64,000 nt of DNA from Paratissierella segnis (GCF_014385195.1 NZ_JACRTG010000030.1:119642-183641), one strand, 5' to 3'. Shown: positions 37,012 through 46,862, counted from the stretch's first letter. The notes: generated by a model not told the origin, from the letters alone. Translations and numbers: made by a program.

Positions 37012-37757
37012 ATATTCTCTCCCCTTTCTTCATTTCTCATTAGAACTATGAGTAATGCAATACAAGTACCAAATATTGCAGCAGCCATAATGTTTATTTC
37101 GAAATATTGAACTAGGAAAAATCCTATTATAAAAAATGGCATTAAGTTTTTCTTTCCTATTACAAATATAGTAATTGCGAAACCTAGTGCAGGTAGAAGT
37201 CCTCCTGCAACACTTAGTCCATGCAGTATCCATTCAGGGATAGCTGCCATAATTGATTGAACTAATTCTGGTCCATATAAATTAGCTAAAAATACTGGTG
37301 GAAACCTTAACAAGAATCCTAGTAACATAGGATATAAAATAGCACATCTTTCTATTCCCTTTACATCTCCCTCTAAAGCATATTCATCTGCCTTATGAGC
37401 AAAGACAGCATTGATAGTCCTTCTAAGCTGATCAACAAAAACCCCTAATATGCCAAAGGGAACCGCCAAAACCACCGCAGTTTCTGGATCCATTCCAGCT
37501 TTTAACGCAATAGGTATAGCTATTACGCCTGCCAAACACTCATCCGCTGGAATGTTGGCTCCAGCTGCTACCATTCCCAAATATATCATTTCTATACTAG
37601 CACCAATTTTCATAGCAGTAGGTACATCACCCATTATTAATCCAATTGGAAAAGCCATCACTATTGGCTGACAAATAACAGCATGAAATGTATATCCTAT
37701 CTTACTTTGTCCTAACCAATACCACAACCCTGTAAATAACGCTATACCAAATGACAT
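37008..37757 (-). CDS. Mannose-family PTS subunit IIC
   Basis: A 249-residue polytopic protein. PIVMAFPIGLIMGDVPTAMKIGAS and YLGMVAAGANIPADECLAGVI are hallmarks of the sorbose/mannose (Man) IIC family. It begins 15 bases after the IIB gene. Sugar specificity within the Man family cannot be read by eye; the linked aldolase and dehydrogenases favour a ketose or aminoketose over plain mannose. Confidence 0.95.
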   Translation of the reverse strand: MSFGIALFTGLWYWLGQSKIGYTFHAVICQPIVMAFPIGLIMGDVPTAMKIGASIEMIYLGMVAAGANIPADECLAGVIAIPIALKAGMDPETAVVLAVPFGILGVFVDQLRRTINAVFAHKADEYALEGDVKGIERCAILYPMLLGFLLRFPPVFLANLYGPELVQSIMAAIPEWILHGLSVAGGLLPALGFAITIFVIGKKNLMPFFIIGFFLVQYFEINIMAAAIFGTCIALLIVLMRNEERGENI

Positions 37758-37772
37758 ATATATCCCTCCTTA

Positions 37773-38264
37773 TTAACCTTTAAATTTTTGAACTGCTTTT
37801 GCAAATTCCATCTTTGGTTCCTCTGGAATTATATGAAGTATTATTTTAGTACCTTCATTTCCCATTTCTGTTAGTTGCTCTACATCTTGTTTATCAAAGG
37901 AAACTGCTCTAAATACTGTAACTCTGCCAGGTCCGCTAGCTAAACCACCTATTTGTAATTCCTTTATAGGAAAACCGTTTTTAAAAGCCTTATAGCAATT
38001 TGCAACATCTTTAAATAGAATCAATATATTTCCTTTTCCAAGTTCATCCTTCTTCCATTCATCTACAGCCTTTTGTGTATCTAATATTTCAACCGACGTT
38101 CCTCTTGGTGCTGCCATCATATATATATCAGCCATAAAAGAATCTTGCGCTAGGTTATCATCAATAATTATAATTCTATTAGCACCGGATATTTTTAACC
38201 ACTTTGTTATAACCTGACCATGTATTAGCCTGCTATCAACTCTAATTAATTTAATTGAAGCCAT
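37773..38264 (-). CDS. Mannose-family PTS subunit IIB, copy 2
   Basis: A 163-residue IIB protein with the phospho-histidine in RVDSRLIHGQVITKW at about residue 15. The rest follows the Man IIB fold (IIIDDNLAQDSFMADIYMMAAP). It is the second of two IIB genes in the operon and lies next to IIC, so it is likely the one that works directly on this permease. Confidence 0.94.
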   Translation of the reverse strand: MASIKLIRVDSRLIHGQVITKWLKISGANRIIIIDDNLAQDSFMADIYMMAAPRGTSVEILDTQKAVDEWKKDELGKGNILILFKDVANCYKAFKNGFPIKELQIGGLASGPGRVTVFRAVSFDKQDVEQLTEMGNEGTKIILHIIPEEPKMEFAKAVQKFKG

Positions 38265-38291
38265 TATGTATCACCCCGTTTATTTTATTTG

Positions 38292-38702
38292 TTATTTGTC
38301 CAGCAATTGACCTATATCTCTGCAGTTATCCAATGATTTTTTTATAATTTTATCTATTAATTCTTTTCCCCTAAATTTCAGCCTAAGTTCATTTGCTGCT
38401 ATCAACATAGATATATCCAATCCTGATATAACATGGCAATTATATTTATATTTCAAACTTAAAGCTAAATTTGATGGTGTACCCCCAAACAAATCTGTAA
38501 TAATAATAGTTCCCTTCGGTAGGTCTTTTAGTACCTCTTCAACTTCCAGTACAAAACTATTGGTAGGCTGATCAGGAAATAAAGAAAATGAAAATATATT
38601 CTTTATAGGACCTATTATCATTTCAGTTCCTTTTATTAATTCTTCTCCCCATTTCCCATGAGTTAACAGAATAATATATGGTATCTGTTCTTTATCTCTA
38701 AT
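38292..38702 (-). CDS. Mannose-family PTS subunit IIA, copy 2, apparent non-AUG start
   Basis: The first ATG (38621) would give a 109-residue protein without the phospho-histidine. Reading upstream in frame recovers IILLTHGKWGEELIKG, whose His (codon 38660-38658) is the expected phosphorylation site, and the frame stays open to a stop at 38729-38727. In that stretch there is no ATG, GTG or TTG. An ATT at 38702, ten bases after AAGAAGGG (38713-38720), is the best start, giving 136 residues, equal to the other IIA. So either AUU initiates, as known for infC, or the start codon is mutated. The rest (ITDLFGGTPSNLAL) is normal. Confidence 0.75.
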   Translation of the reverse strand: MRDKEQIPYIILLTHGKWGEELIKGTEMIIGPIKNIFSFSLFPDQPTNSFVLEVEEVLKDLPKGTIIITDLFGGTPSNLALSLKYKYNCHVISGLDISMLIAANELRLKFRGKELIDKIIKKSLDNCRDIGQLLDK

Positions 38703-38760
38703 AGGATCACAACCCTTCTTAATTATTTAAATCATCATCTTTTTTGAACCCCAGTATTTC

Positions 38761-39237
38761 TTACAAACTAATTAATCCATACAAATCAATTGGAATACTA
38801 TCCGGTACAATTTGTACAAATACATTAACTCCTTCTTTATTAAAATACTTAATAATATCCATATCTTCATCAGATAAGAAAACATTAGAACAAATCTTTT
38901 TTCTGCCCTCATCGGAAGGTATCCTACCTACATTAACTTCCTTTATACTCACCCCTCCTTCATATATTTTTTTTACAATCCAGAGATGTTTTGCTAGTAT
39001 TATTACATCATCATTTTCTTGAGTAAGTAATACCTTAATTCCATCTTCTAGATTATATATTTCTAGCTTTATACCATTGGGTGTAGACATGCGCAAGATT
39101 TTCCCTAATACTGGATCAAAAGCAGCATCATTATCTATTACAATTATTCTGTCAGCCTTTGTTGCCTCGATCCATTTTATGATTATTTGACCATGAATCA
39201 ACCTTTCATCCACTCTAACCATGCTTATATTTAGCAC
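38761..39237 (-). CDS. Mannose-family PTS subunit IIB, copy 1
   Basis: A 158-residue IIB with phospho-histidine in RVDERLIHGQIIIKW near residue 15 and the usual VIDNDAAFDP strand. It is clearly diverged from copy 2. It follows the first IIA by 12 bases. The IIA-IIB pair upstream of a second IIA-IIB pair suggests a duplicated phosphotransfer module; copy 1 may serve signalling to the LevR-type regulator (inference). Confidence 0.93.
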   Translation of the reverse strand: MLNISMVRVDERLIHGQIIIKWIEATKADRIIVIDNDAAFDPVLGKILRMSTPNGIKLEIYNLEDGIKVLLTQENDDVIILAKHLWIVKKIYEGGVSIKEVNVGRIPSDEGRKKICSNVFLSDEDMDIIKYFNKEGVNVFVQIVPDSIPIDLYGLISL

Positions 39238-39249
39238 TGGTAATACCTC

Positions 39250-39660
39250 CTAAGCATTACTATTTGCAAATAATTCACTCCTGATATTCTTTATTCCTTC
39301 AATACCTGATGTACAAACTGTATCAACTAATTCCTCTAATTCGATATTGTCTCTTGAATCTAAAGCTTCAATAAGCATAGGCAAATTCACTCCTGTAAGA
39401 CTATAAAAGTTTAAATGTTCCATATTCCTCGCTACAACATTTGACGGACTTCCACCAAATAAATCTGTAAATACCAATACTCCATCACCACTGTCCAACT
39501 CTTTAATAGACTCGCATACTCTATCACATAATTCTTCTACATTGTCTCCATGATTAAGTCCGAGTGTCTTAACATTCTCCTGTTTACCTATGATAAGTTC
39601 CGCACTTTTTAAAAGTTCTGTTCCAAAATTTCCATGAGTCACTACTAAGATACCTATCAA
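39250..39660 (-). CDS. Mannose-family PTS subunit IIA, copy 1
   Basis: A 136-residue IIA. The phospho-histidine is in GILVVTHGNFGTELLKSAE at residue 10, and VFTDLFGGSPSNV is the second family motif. It is the first gene after the sigma-54 promoter, with an AGGAGG-like site (GGAGGACA) before the ATG. Confidence 0.95.
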   Translation of the reverse strand: MIGILVVTHGNFGTELLKSAELIIGKQENVKTLGLNHGDNVEELCDRVCESIKELDSGDGVLVFTDLFGGSPSNVVARNMEHLNFYSLTGVNLPMLIEALDSRDNIELEELVDTVCTSGIEGIKNIRSELFANSNA

Positions 39661-39716
39661 TATTTATGTCCTCCAATCTATTTATAATGTAAATTTTGAT
39701 TTCCTATACACTAATT

Positions 39717-39734
39717 ATGCAACTCTCATGCCAA
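39717..39734 (-). promoter_or_regulatory. Sigma-54 (-24/-12) promoter of the PTS operon
   Basis: On the minus strand the sequence is TTGGCATGAGAGTTGCAT: GG at -24 and GC at -12 with the exact spacing of the consensus TGGCAYG-N4-TTGCW. It lies 57 bases before the first IIA gene and directly behind a sigma-54-dependent activator gene, so both partners are present. Confidence 0.92.
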
Positions 39735-39752
39735 AAAACTGTGCCAAATAAA

Positions 39753-39789
39753 ATAAAAAAATAGAAAGAAGCGATATGCTACTTTCTAT
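39753..39789 (-). terminator. Terminator of the LevR-type gene (or activator site)
   Basis: ATAGAAAG (39761-39768) and CTTTCTAT (39782-39789) pair and are followed by a T-rich run on the minus strand, about 50 bases after the regulator stop. Its place 30 bases upstream of the sigma-54 promoter leaves an enhancer role possible. Confidence 0.65.
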
Positions 39790-39840
39790 CGATATATTGA
39801 TAACAATTTTTTTAAATAAATTCAGATATTTTTGATGCAC

Positions 39841-42681
39841 CTATAGTGTGTCAAATAAGTCTATAATATATCCTACTTCTGTGTCAGGTATGACTATCCC
39901 AAAAACCTCCTCTACATTGACAAGCGAGAGTTTTACCTTTTTATACATATCTAATTTGTTTTGAATATGATTTTCTATATTTTGATATGGCAAAATATCA
40001 TTTTGAAGAAGCCTTTCCACCATACAACAGCAGTGGAAGATATACCTTACTTTTAATTGTTTTGTATCTTTTATTCCTAATAGATTTATTAATGTTACAA
40101 ATGATTTATTTATTAAATTATATGCCTTTGTAGGGTTAAGAAATGTAAGCATTTTCTCCAACACATTAACAAACATATTCTCATCAGAAGCTCTTTCTTT
40201 TACTATAGAAGAACTCTCAATTCCAATAATAGCTTTTTCTAATACTTTTATCCCATCACCTATTATCAATTCATCAATAGGAATAAAGATAACATCAGGG
40301 ATGCATAGGTCTATAGTTCCAACTACTGCTACTACATTCTTTATCTCTTCAGCACTTAAAACTGAATTGATATTGAATTTATTTATTATATCCACAGGTT
40401 TAATTTTTATATTATACTCCTGAATAAATGATAAAGCGTTTTCTAACAAATGTGCAATCTTTATTGCTGCTCCCTGTCCAGTCACGCATGTGGTCAATAC
40501 AATCTTTGGATCGAGAATATCAACTTTATTCTTTAAATCTCCACTCACCATTCTACCAATGTATGGATTCACAGACTTTATTTCATCTGTAAGTGATGAT
40601 AATGTCATTTCAGGCAAAAGACTTTTCCTTACAGCTTCAATGACTACAGGTGTAGAGATTGTTTCAACTGAACTGGTTATTATCCCAGTTTTTTTGTATA
40701 TTATCTCAGGAAATGCGGTAAGAGAACCCATATCAACCAATAAAAATACCCCTTTACCTTCATCTATTTCCTTTACTTTTTTTATGGTTATTTCCAATAT
40801 ATCTTCTACCTTGACATCCAAAGGCATGTCTATAGCATTACAATGATCAGTACCAAGTAGGCTGTTTACAACTTTACCGACACTGGAAGCAGTCGACTCC
40901 CCATGTGCTAAAACTATTACCCCTATTTTCTTAAATTCTTCCTCCAAATCAACTGTACTCAGGAACATAGTTAAAAATCCTACTTCTTCTTTCGGTATTT
41001 CAATTTCTAATTCTTGTTGCAATATTTCCCTAATGACCTTTGCTGCTCCGAATTCATTTGGATTATTGATTGCAATTTTATTTATCTCTTCATTATAAAT
41101 GGTTTTACCATCTACTATCCTTTCCATCAATGCAGATATATGCATGGCTAAGCCCACTACAGTTCTATACTTAAATTTTCTTCCCAATTTTTGTTCAGCA
41201 ACAATCAAAGCGACCTCAACTGCATTATAGACTCTCGGGCTCACAATCTTAAATAACTCTTCTTTGTCGGGAACGTCTTTTTTTGTATTACATCTTTTTA
41301 AGAGTTTTTTTAAATAACCTTCAATATCTCTACTTATTATTTCGTTAATTTTAACTTCAGAAAATCCTCTTTCATTATAATGATTATATTTTTCGGTAAT
41401 TTCATCATATAAATTATCAGATAGATTGTAGTCGTCTATAGTTATAAGTTTTGCTTTATTTGATTGTCTAAAGATATAATAATCCTTTTCATGTCCCAAC
41501 AAATTCAAGAGTTCTTCTCTTTTCTTATTATAGCTTAATAGTCCATTATAAATATGTTCCGGTAAAAATGGGGTATCAATTTCGATTTCCCTTTTATTAT
41601 ATGTTTTATAATCAAGAAACCCTCTTGCACATAATAGCTGAATATCTCCTTTAAGTTGACCTATATTGCCTTTACAATCATATAATAAAAATGCTCTTAA
41701 GACATCTCTGTATACCTTAATGGGAACATTTACATTATTTACTTCCTCTAAGAAAAACGTTTCTATAAATTCCAATCTCTCAGACAATGGTCTTTTATCC
41801 AGTGATGAGAGATTTATTACCATAGGTATTCTCCTTAAAAATGTACCTAATAATATGGAATTTATGTCCTCGGTAGTTGCCCCAATTATTAGAACATTAG
41901 CCTTTCTATAGCCATCAGTTTCTCCAAGTCTTCTGAATATGTTTTTATCCATTAATAGGAACAGCATCTCCTGCCCTTCAGGAGGCAATCTATGTATTTC
42001 ATCTAATAATAATATCCCTCCATCAGCCTTTTCAATAAGACCTGCCTTATCCTCTTCTGCACCAGTAAAGGAACCTTTTTTATGCCCAAATAGTTGCGAC
42101 AAAATTAATTGAGGATTTTCAGCATACTCTGAACAATTAAAGATTACAAACTTACCTTCTTTATCAATAGTTCCCACATGTCCAGCGTATTTATGCATAA
42201 TATCGGCAAAAGTCGTCTTACCTACACCGGTTGCTCCGGTAATAAGAGTGTGCAGCCCCTTAGGCGGATATAGCATTGCTGCTTTAGCTTGTTTTATTAC
42301 TAATTCTAAACTTCCTTTGTATCCTATGATTTTCTCAAATGGATCTTGATCATTACTCATTGAATCAGGAGATTGCGGAGTAAATATTGCTACAAAATCT
42401 TCAAAGCTGCCAAATGTACAATCTCCTTCATAATCAATGGATAATAGTTTATCTACTTTTTCTTTTTCAATAAATCTAACAGGTCTTCCTTCTATTTTTA
42501 GCACTCTTCGCTCTCTTACCAATTGATTGAGTTCTCTACTGGCATTGCTCCTTCCAATGTTTGTAAAATTAGAGATAGTTTCTGCATCAAATCCAATTTT
42601 TAATTCTTCTCTTAAATCTTCTATAGTAACATCTTCCGACAGCGTTTTTAATGCATTAAATATTATGTCCTTTCTTGTCAC
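39841..42681 (-). CDS. LevR-type sigma-54-dependent transcriptional activator with PRDs
   Basis: A 946-residue PTS-controlled activator. Order: N-terminal HTH (ISNFTNIGRSNASRELN, about 35-55), AAA+ domain with Walker A GATGVGKTTFA near 152, GSFTGA sigma-54 contact loop near 203 and LLLDEIHRLP near 225, then PRD1 (about 450-570, AMHISALMERI), a IIA-Man-like domain (VIVLAHGESTASS near 590), a IIB-Gat-like region and PRD2 near the C terminus (RYIFHCCCMVERLLQND). Phosphorylation of PRD/IIA histidines by HPr and IIB sets activity. It controls the PTS operon downstream. Confidence 0.95.
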   Translation of the reverse strand: MTRKDIIFNALKTLSEDVTIEDLREELKIGFDAETISNFTNIGRSNASRELNQLVRERRVLKIEGRPVRFIEKEKVDKLLSIDYEGDCTFGSFEDFVAIFTPQSPDSMSNDQDPFEKIIGYKGSLELVIKQAKAAMLYPPKGLHTLITGATGVGKTTFADIMHKYAGHVGTIDKEGKFVIFNCSEYAENPQLILSQLFGHKKGSFTGAEEDKAGLIEKADGGILLLDEIHRLPPEGQEMLFLLMDKNIFRRLGETDGYRKANVLIIGATTEDINSILLGTFLRRIPMVINLSSLDKRPLSERLEFIETFFLEEVNNVNVPIKVYRDVLRAFLLYDCKGNIGQLKGDIQLLCARGFLDYKTYNKREIEIDTPFLPEHIYNGLLSYNKKREELLNLLGHEKDYYIFRQSNKAKLITIDDYNLSDNLYDEITEKYNHYNERGFSEVKINEIISRDIEGYLKKLLKRCNTKKDVPDKEELFKIVSPRVYNAVEVALIVAEQKLGRKFKYRTVVGLAMHISALMERIVDGKTIYNEEINKIAINNPNEFGAAKVIREILQQELEIEIPKEEVGFLTMFLSTVDLEEEFKKIGVIVLAHGESTASSVGKVVNSLLGTDHCNAIDMPLDVKVEDILEITIKKVKEIDEGKGVFLLVDMGSLTAFPEIIYKKTGIITSSVETISTPVVIEAVRKSLLPEMTLSSLTDEIKSVNPYIGRMVSGDLKNKVDILDPKIVLTTCVTGQGAAIKIAHLLENALSFIQEYNIKIKPVDIINKFNINSVLSAEEIKNVVAVVGTIDLCIPDVIFIPIDELIIGDGIKVLEKAIIGIESSSIVKERASDENMFVNVLEKMLTFLNPTKAYNLINKSFVTLINLLGIKDTKQLKVRYIFHCCCMVERLLQNDILPYQNIENHIQNKLDMYKKVKLSLVNVEEVFGIVIPDTEVGYIIDLFDTL

Positions 42682-42869
42682 AATCTTCCTCCTTTCCGAT
42701 TACTTGGAATTTCATTAATTTAAATATACAATACAGTAAAAAAAAATTCAATGTTCCAATATTATGCTATTAGTCTATTATACACCTAATTCGTTATAAT
42801 CTTACAAAATTTTACTCATTTTTTATTCCGAATAATTTGGGTATATTATAGATGATGGAGGGAATGGAG

Positions 42870-43775
42870 TTGAAAGCTTTTCTAAATAATCTTATGAAAC
42901 ATAAGCCGTTTATATTTTTAGATCAATTGATATATCGAATGGAAGAAGATGGAGTTTTTGCAGTAGGTGCTCAGCTTACATTTTTTTTGGTGCTTTCAAT
43001 GTTTCCATTTTTGATATTGCTTTTAAATATCATAAGCTACACTCCCCTAGTAAGACAGGATGTGCTAACAAATGCAATTTATTATCTTCCTTTGGATGTA
43101 CAAATTATTATCAATGATTTTGTAAATGATATAGTGGCAGGCAGTAGTCAAAGTTTATTGTCAGTTTCCGCGATAGCAGGTATATGGGCAGCTTCTTCGG
43201 GAGTGAAACCTGTGATTAAGGCAATAAATAATGCCTATGACTATGAAGAAACAAGATCTTATTTTAAAATAAAACTTTTATCTATTTTATTTACTATTGG
43301 ATTGTTATTTATGATTGTATTGGTCTTTTTTACATTGGTTATAGGCGAATTGATTGGGAAAAAAATATTTGCAACAATAGGTCAAACAGATTTGTTTTTA
43401 AAAGTTTGGGATAATAGCAGAATAATAATCTCTTTAGCTTTTATGATATTCATATTTGCACTACTATATAAATACAGCCCATGTGTTAAAGCTAGAAAGC
43501 AAATAAAATTTATAACTACATTGCCGGGAGGAGTATTCGCTACACTGGGTTGGTTTTTAACCTCGGTGATTTTTTCATATTATGTAAATAACTTTGGGAA
43601 TTATACCGTAACCTATGGAAGTATAGGAGGAGTCATTATATTGCTCATATGGCTTTATATAAGCAGTATAATTATAGTCATCGGAGGAGAGATAAATGCA
43701 ACGCTGGAATATTTTAAACTAAATAATTATAAAATAAATCCCTTAAAAAGCGCAGTAAGTAAGTATATAGACTAA
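42870..43775 (+). CDS. YihY/BrkB-family membrane protein
   Basis: An approximately 301-residue protein with six hydrophobic segments. VGAQLTFFLVLSMFPFLILL near the N terminus and GSIGGVIILLIWLYISSIIIVIGGEINA-type wording near the C terminus identify the YihY family, formerly called RNase BN by mistake. ATGs at 42852 and 42867 exist, but the GGAGGG site is well spaced (seven bases) only for the TTG at 42870. Function is not settled; transport has been proposed. Confidence 0.88.
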   Translation: MKAFLNNLMKHKPFIFLDQLIYRMEEDGVFAVGAQLTFFLVLSMFPFLILLLNIISYTPLVRQDVLTNAIYYLPLDVQIIINDFVNDIVAGSSQSLLSVSAIAGIWAASSGVKPVIKAINNAYDYEETRSYFKIKLLSILFTIGLLFMIVLVFFTLVIGELIGKKIFATIGQTDLFLKVWDNSRIIISLAFMIFIFALLYKYSPCVKARKQIKFITTLPGGVFATLGWFLTSVIFSYYVNNFGNYTVTYGSIGGVIILLIWLYISSIIIVIGGEINATLEYFKLNNYKINPLKSAVSKYID

Positions 43776-43780
43776 AAATA

Positions 43781-44422
43781 TTATATTTTTCCGGATGTAA
43801 GGGCAAGTCCAACTATCCCTTTTGCTCCGCTATCTTTAAGTACCCTACCACACTCATCAAAAGTAGCACCGGTGGTTAAAATATCGTCTATTAAAAGTAT
43901 GTTTTTGTTGATTAACTCCTCTTGATTTCTTACTTTAAATGAATCCCTTAAATTCATTTGCCTTTCCCGTCTTTTCAATTGATTTTGTTCCTTTGTCCAT
44001 TTATATTTAGTTAAATTATTATTCGATAAGGGTAAATTAAGCTTTTTCGAAATATAAATAGCTAACAATTGACTTTGATTGTAACCTCTTATAGCTTCTT
44101 TTCTTCTATGAATCGGAACATATAATATAATATCTATATCCTTTATAAGCTCTTTAAATTCAATAGTTTTAATCATAATTTCAGCTAATGGTTTATATAA
44201 ATAGCTCTTATTATTGAATTTAAACCTATGTACCAACTCTTTCATAAACCTATTATAAAAAGCAGAATAGATACACCTGTCTATAAACAGAGAATCTATA
44301 TCCACTTCTTTATGCACATATTCAATTCTTGATTCACACTCACTGCACAAGAAGTCATTAATATAATTGGATTTTTCTTTACAAATATAACATAAATTTT
44401 CATTAGGGAATATTAAGCTCAT
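43781..44422 (-). CDS. ComF-family protein (phosphoribosyltransferase-like)
   Basis: A 213-residue protein. N-terminal zinc-binding cysteines appear as CYICKEK and LCSEC; the C-terminal PRTase domain has the PRPP motif ILLIDDILTTGATFDECG near residue 175 and RGYNQSQLLA near 115. ComF proteins act in natural transformation with a DNA helicase/translocase. It lies 15 bases after recD2, so DNA uptake or repair is the shared theme. No comFA is nearby. Confidence 0.92.
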   Translation of the reverse strand: MSLIFPNENLCYICKEKSNYINDFLCSECESRIEYVHKEVDIDSLFIDRCIYSAFYNRFMKELVHRFKFNNKSYLYKPLAEIMIKTIEFKELIKDIDIILYVPIHRRKEAIRGYNQSQLLAIYISKKLNLPLSNNNLTKYKWTKEQNQLKRRERQMNLRDSFKVRNQEELINKNILLIDDILTTGATFDECGRVLKDSGAKGIVGLALTSGKI

Positions 44423-44437
44423 CTTTGACCCCTCTCA

Positions 44438-46657
44438 TTAGCTATAAAATACATTTAAAAAATTCCTTATCTTCTTATCCAGTGAAGAATATCGTCTTGT
44501 AATAATATTATTTTTTATCATCATATCCATGTACCTTACTTCCCCAACTAAAACAACCAATTGCTTTGCCCTTGTAACGGCTGTATAAAGCAGATTTCTT
44601 GTTAAAAGCATAGGCGGTCCTGAATAGATAGGCATAACAACCACAGGAAATTCACTTCCCTGTGCCTTATGAACTGTGGTAGCATATGCAAGTTTTAATT
44701 CGTCTATTTGCTTAGAATCATACTCTGCACATTTATTATCATCGAACAGCACCTTGACTGTACCTTCTTCATTATCAATATCCGTTATATATCCAAAATC
44801 CCCATTAAATACTCCCTCTCCGGTTTCAATAGCATCACCGTCACAGATGATTTTCCATTCCAAACTATAGTTATTCTTGATTTGCATAACCTTGTCTTTA
44901 ACTCTGAAAATTTCATCACCAATCTTTTTTTCTTCTATTCCTTCTGCCTTCGGATTCAGAGCATCTTGTATACACCTATTAAGCGAAAAAATGCCTACTT
45001 CTCCTTTTTTCATTGGAGAAAGAACTTGTATATCCTTGATCGGATCAACCCCATAAAAATTCGGAAGTCTTTCTTTAATCAAATCAATAATTGTACTTAC
45101 TATTTCTTGAGGTGACTTTAAAGATATAAAATAAAAGTCCTTGTCCTTTCCATTCAGCAAAGGCTTATCCCCTTTATTGATTCTATGGGCATTGACAATA
45201 ATCATACTTTCTTCTGCCTGCCTGAAAATCTCATCAAGCATAACAACCTTAATTATCCCTGAATTGATTATATCTTTTAAAACGTTACCTGCACCTACAG
45301 AAGGCAGCTGATCAACATCGCCTACTAAAATAAGTCTTGTTCCCGGATTTACAGCCTTTAACATGCTATTCATCAATAGTATGTCAATCATGGATGCCTC
45401 GTCAACAATAATTACATCAGCCTCAAGTGGGCTCTCTTCATTTTTATTAAACGCCATTTCCTCGGATTCCATAAATGAATACTCTAACAATCTATGAATT
45501 GTCTTGGATTCTCTTCCTGTAGTTTCACTCATCCTTTTGGCAGCTCTTCCGGTCGGTGCGGTCAACAATACTTTCATTCCCAAGTTTTCACAAATATCTA
45601 TTATGGCGTTTATGATAGTAGTTTTTCCGGTACCCGGACCGCCTGTAATGATCATCATGCCATTTTCTATTGACTCCTGAATAGCTAACTTTTGTTTTTG
45701 TCCAAATATTATTTCATCCTTTTCTTCTATTCTATGTATTGCCTTGTCAATATCAACTTCCAATTCATCAAAATCCACTCTTGAAAGTTCAACGATTTTC
45801 TTTGCTACATTGTTTTCTGCTATATGGAAAGGAGCATAGTATACTTTTATTTCCTCTTCATCATTTATTATATAGATTGTATTCTTTAAAGCTAGATTCC
45901 TTAATGCTTCCTCTAAATATGCCTCATCAATTCCTAAGAGATGCTTAGATTTATTGAAAAACTCTTCCTTTGGAACATATGAGTGGCCTTCTTGCGCACA
46001 CTGCATAATTACAAATTTTAATCCTGCTTCAAGCCTGTATGGAGACGAATTTTCAATCCCCATCTTATTGGCTATTTTGTCCGCTGTCTTGAACCCAATT
46101 CCAAAGATATCTTCCGATAATCTATAAGGATTTTCGCTTATAATCTTAATTGTATCTTTCCCATATTTTTTATATATCTTGGTACCATAATTAACTGTAA
46201 TTTCAAATTGCTGCAAATAGACCATAATGTCCCGTAATTCCCTTTGCTCGTCATATGCTTCAACAATCTTTCTAAGCTTTTTATCACCTATACCGGGTAT
46301 TTCCTTGAGCTTCTCCGGCGTATATTGAATAACATCAAGGGATTCTAATCCGAATTTTTCTACTATTTTTTTAGCTGTTTTAGGTCCTATATTTGGTATT
46401 AACCCTGCAGATAAATAGTTTTCTATTCCCTTTAAAGTTGATGGTACCAATGTTTTTATATTAGTAAAATTAAATTGTTCCCCAAATTTATTGTGATATA
46501 TCCAATCCCCGTCTACTTGAACCATTTCTTCTGTTTTTAAAAAGGCGGCATATCCTACTATGGTAACTTCCCCATCAGATGTATTCAATCTTCCAACTGT
46601 ATAACCATTGGTTTCGTTTCTAAAAATAATTTCCTCAACGATTCCTTCTATTATCAT
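44438..46657 (-). CDS. recD2: RecD-like ATP-dependent DNA helicase RecD2
   Basis: A 739-residue 5'-3' superfamily 1B helicase. N-terminal OB-fold and helix-hairpin-helix repeats (GLIPNIGPKTAKKIVEKFG, LKEIPGIGDKKLRKI, IFGIGFKTADKIA) precede Walker A ITGGPGTGKTTIINA near 340, DEASM near 425, VGDVDQLPSVGAG near 448 and the C-terminal TTVHKAQGSEFPVV near 675. The length and HhH region are those of RecD2 without RecBC. It acts in repair and replication-fork maintenance. Confidence 0.95.
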   Translation of the reverse strand: MIIEGIVEEIIFRNETNGYTVGRLNTSDGEVTIVGYAAFLKTEEMVQVDGDWIYHNKFGEQFNFTNIKTLVPSTLKGIENYLSAGLIPNIGPKTAKKIVEKFGLESLDVIQYTPEKLKEIPGIGDKKLRKIVEAYDEQRELRDIMVYLQQFEITVNYGTKIYKKYGKDTIKIISENPYRLSEDIFGIGFKTADKIANKMGIENSSPYRLEAGLKFVIMQCAQEGHSYVPKEEFFNKSKHLLGIDEAYLEEALRNLALKNTIYIINDEEEIKVYYAPFHIAENNVAKKIVELSRVDFDELEVDIDKAIHRIEEKDEIIFGQKQKLAIQESIENGMMIITGGPGTGKTTIINAIIDICENLGMKVLLTAPTGRAAKRMSETTGRESKTIHRLLEYSFMESEEMAFNKNEESPLEADVIIVDEASMIDILLMNSMLKAVNPGTRLILVGDVDQLPSVGAGNVLKDIINSGIIKVVMLDEIFRQAEESMIIVNAHRINKGDKPLLNGKDKDFYFISLKSPQEIVSTIIDLIKERLPNFYGVDPIKDIQVLSPMKKGEVGIFSLNRCIQDALNPKAEGIEEKKIGDEIFRVKDKVMQIKNNYSLEWKIICDGDAIETGEGVFNGDFGYITDIDNEEGTVKVLFDDNKCAEYDSKQIDELKLAYATTVHKAQGSEFPVVVMPIYSGPPMLLTRNLLYTAVTRAKQLVVLVGEVRYMDMMIKNNIITRRYSSLDKKIRNFLNVFYS

Positions 46658-46862
46658 CCCAATACCTCCAGTATATCTTTAATTATAACATAGAACATCT
46701 TCCTTCCATAGAAAACTACAAACTTTTTACTATAGGCAAAAAGAAAAAGCAAAAATATTTATATAAATAAACATCTTTGCTTTTAGCTTATAATTTAATT
46801 TCGATAAATTAGATTCTTAACTATTGTTTTAGAATAATTAACGATTGTCACCTATCAACTAA

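Noticed and set aside
38292..38621. Treating the second IIA as a degraded pseudogene
   Set aside because: The reading frame is intact through the phospho-histidine and family motifs; only the start codon is unusual.
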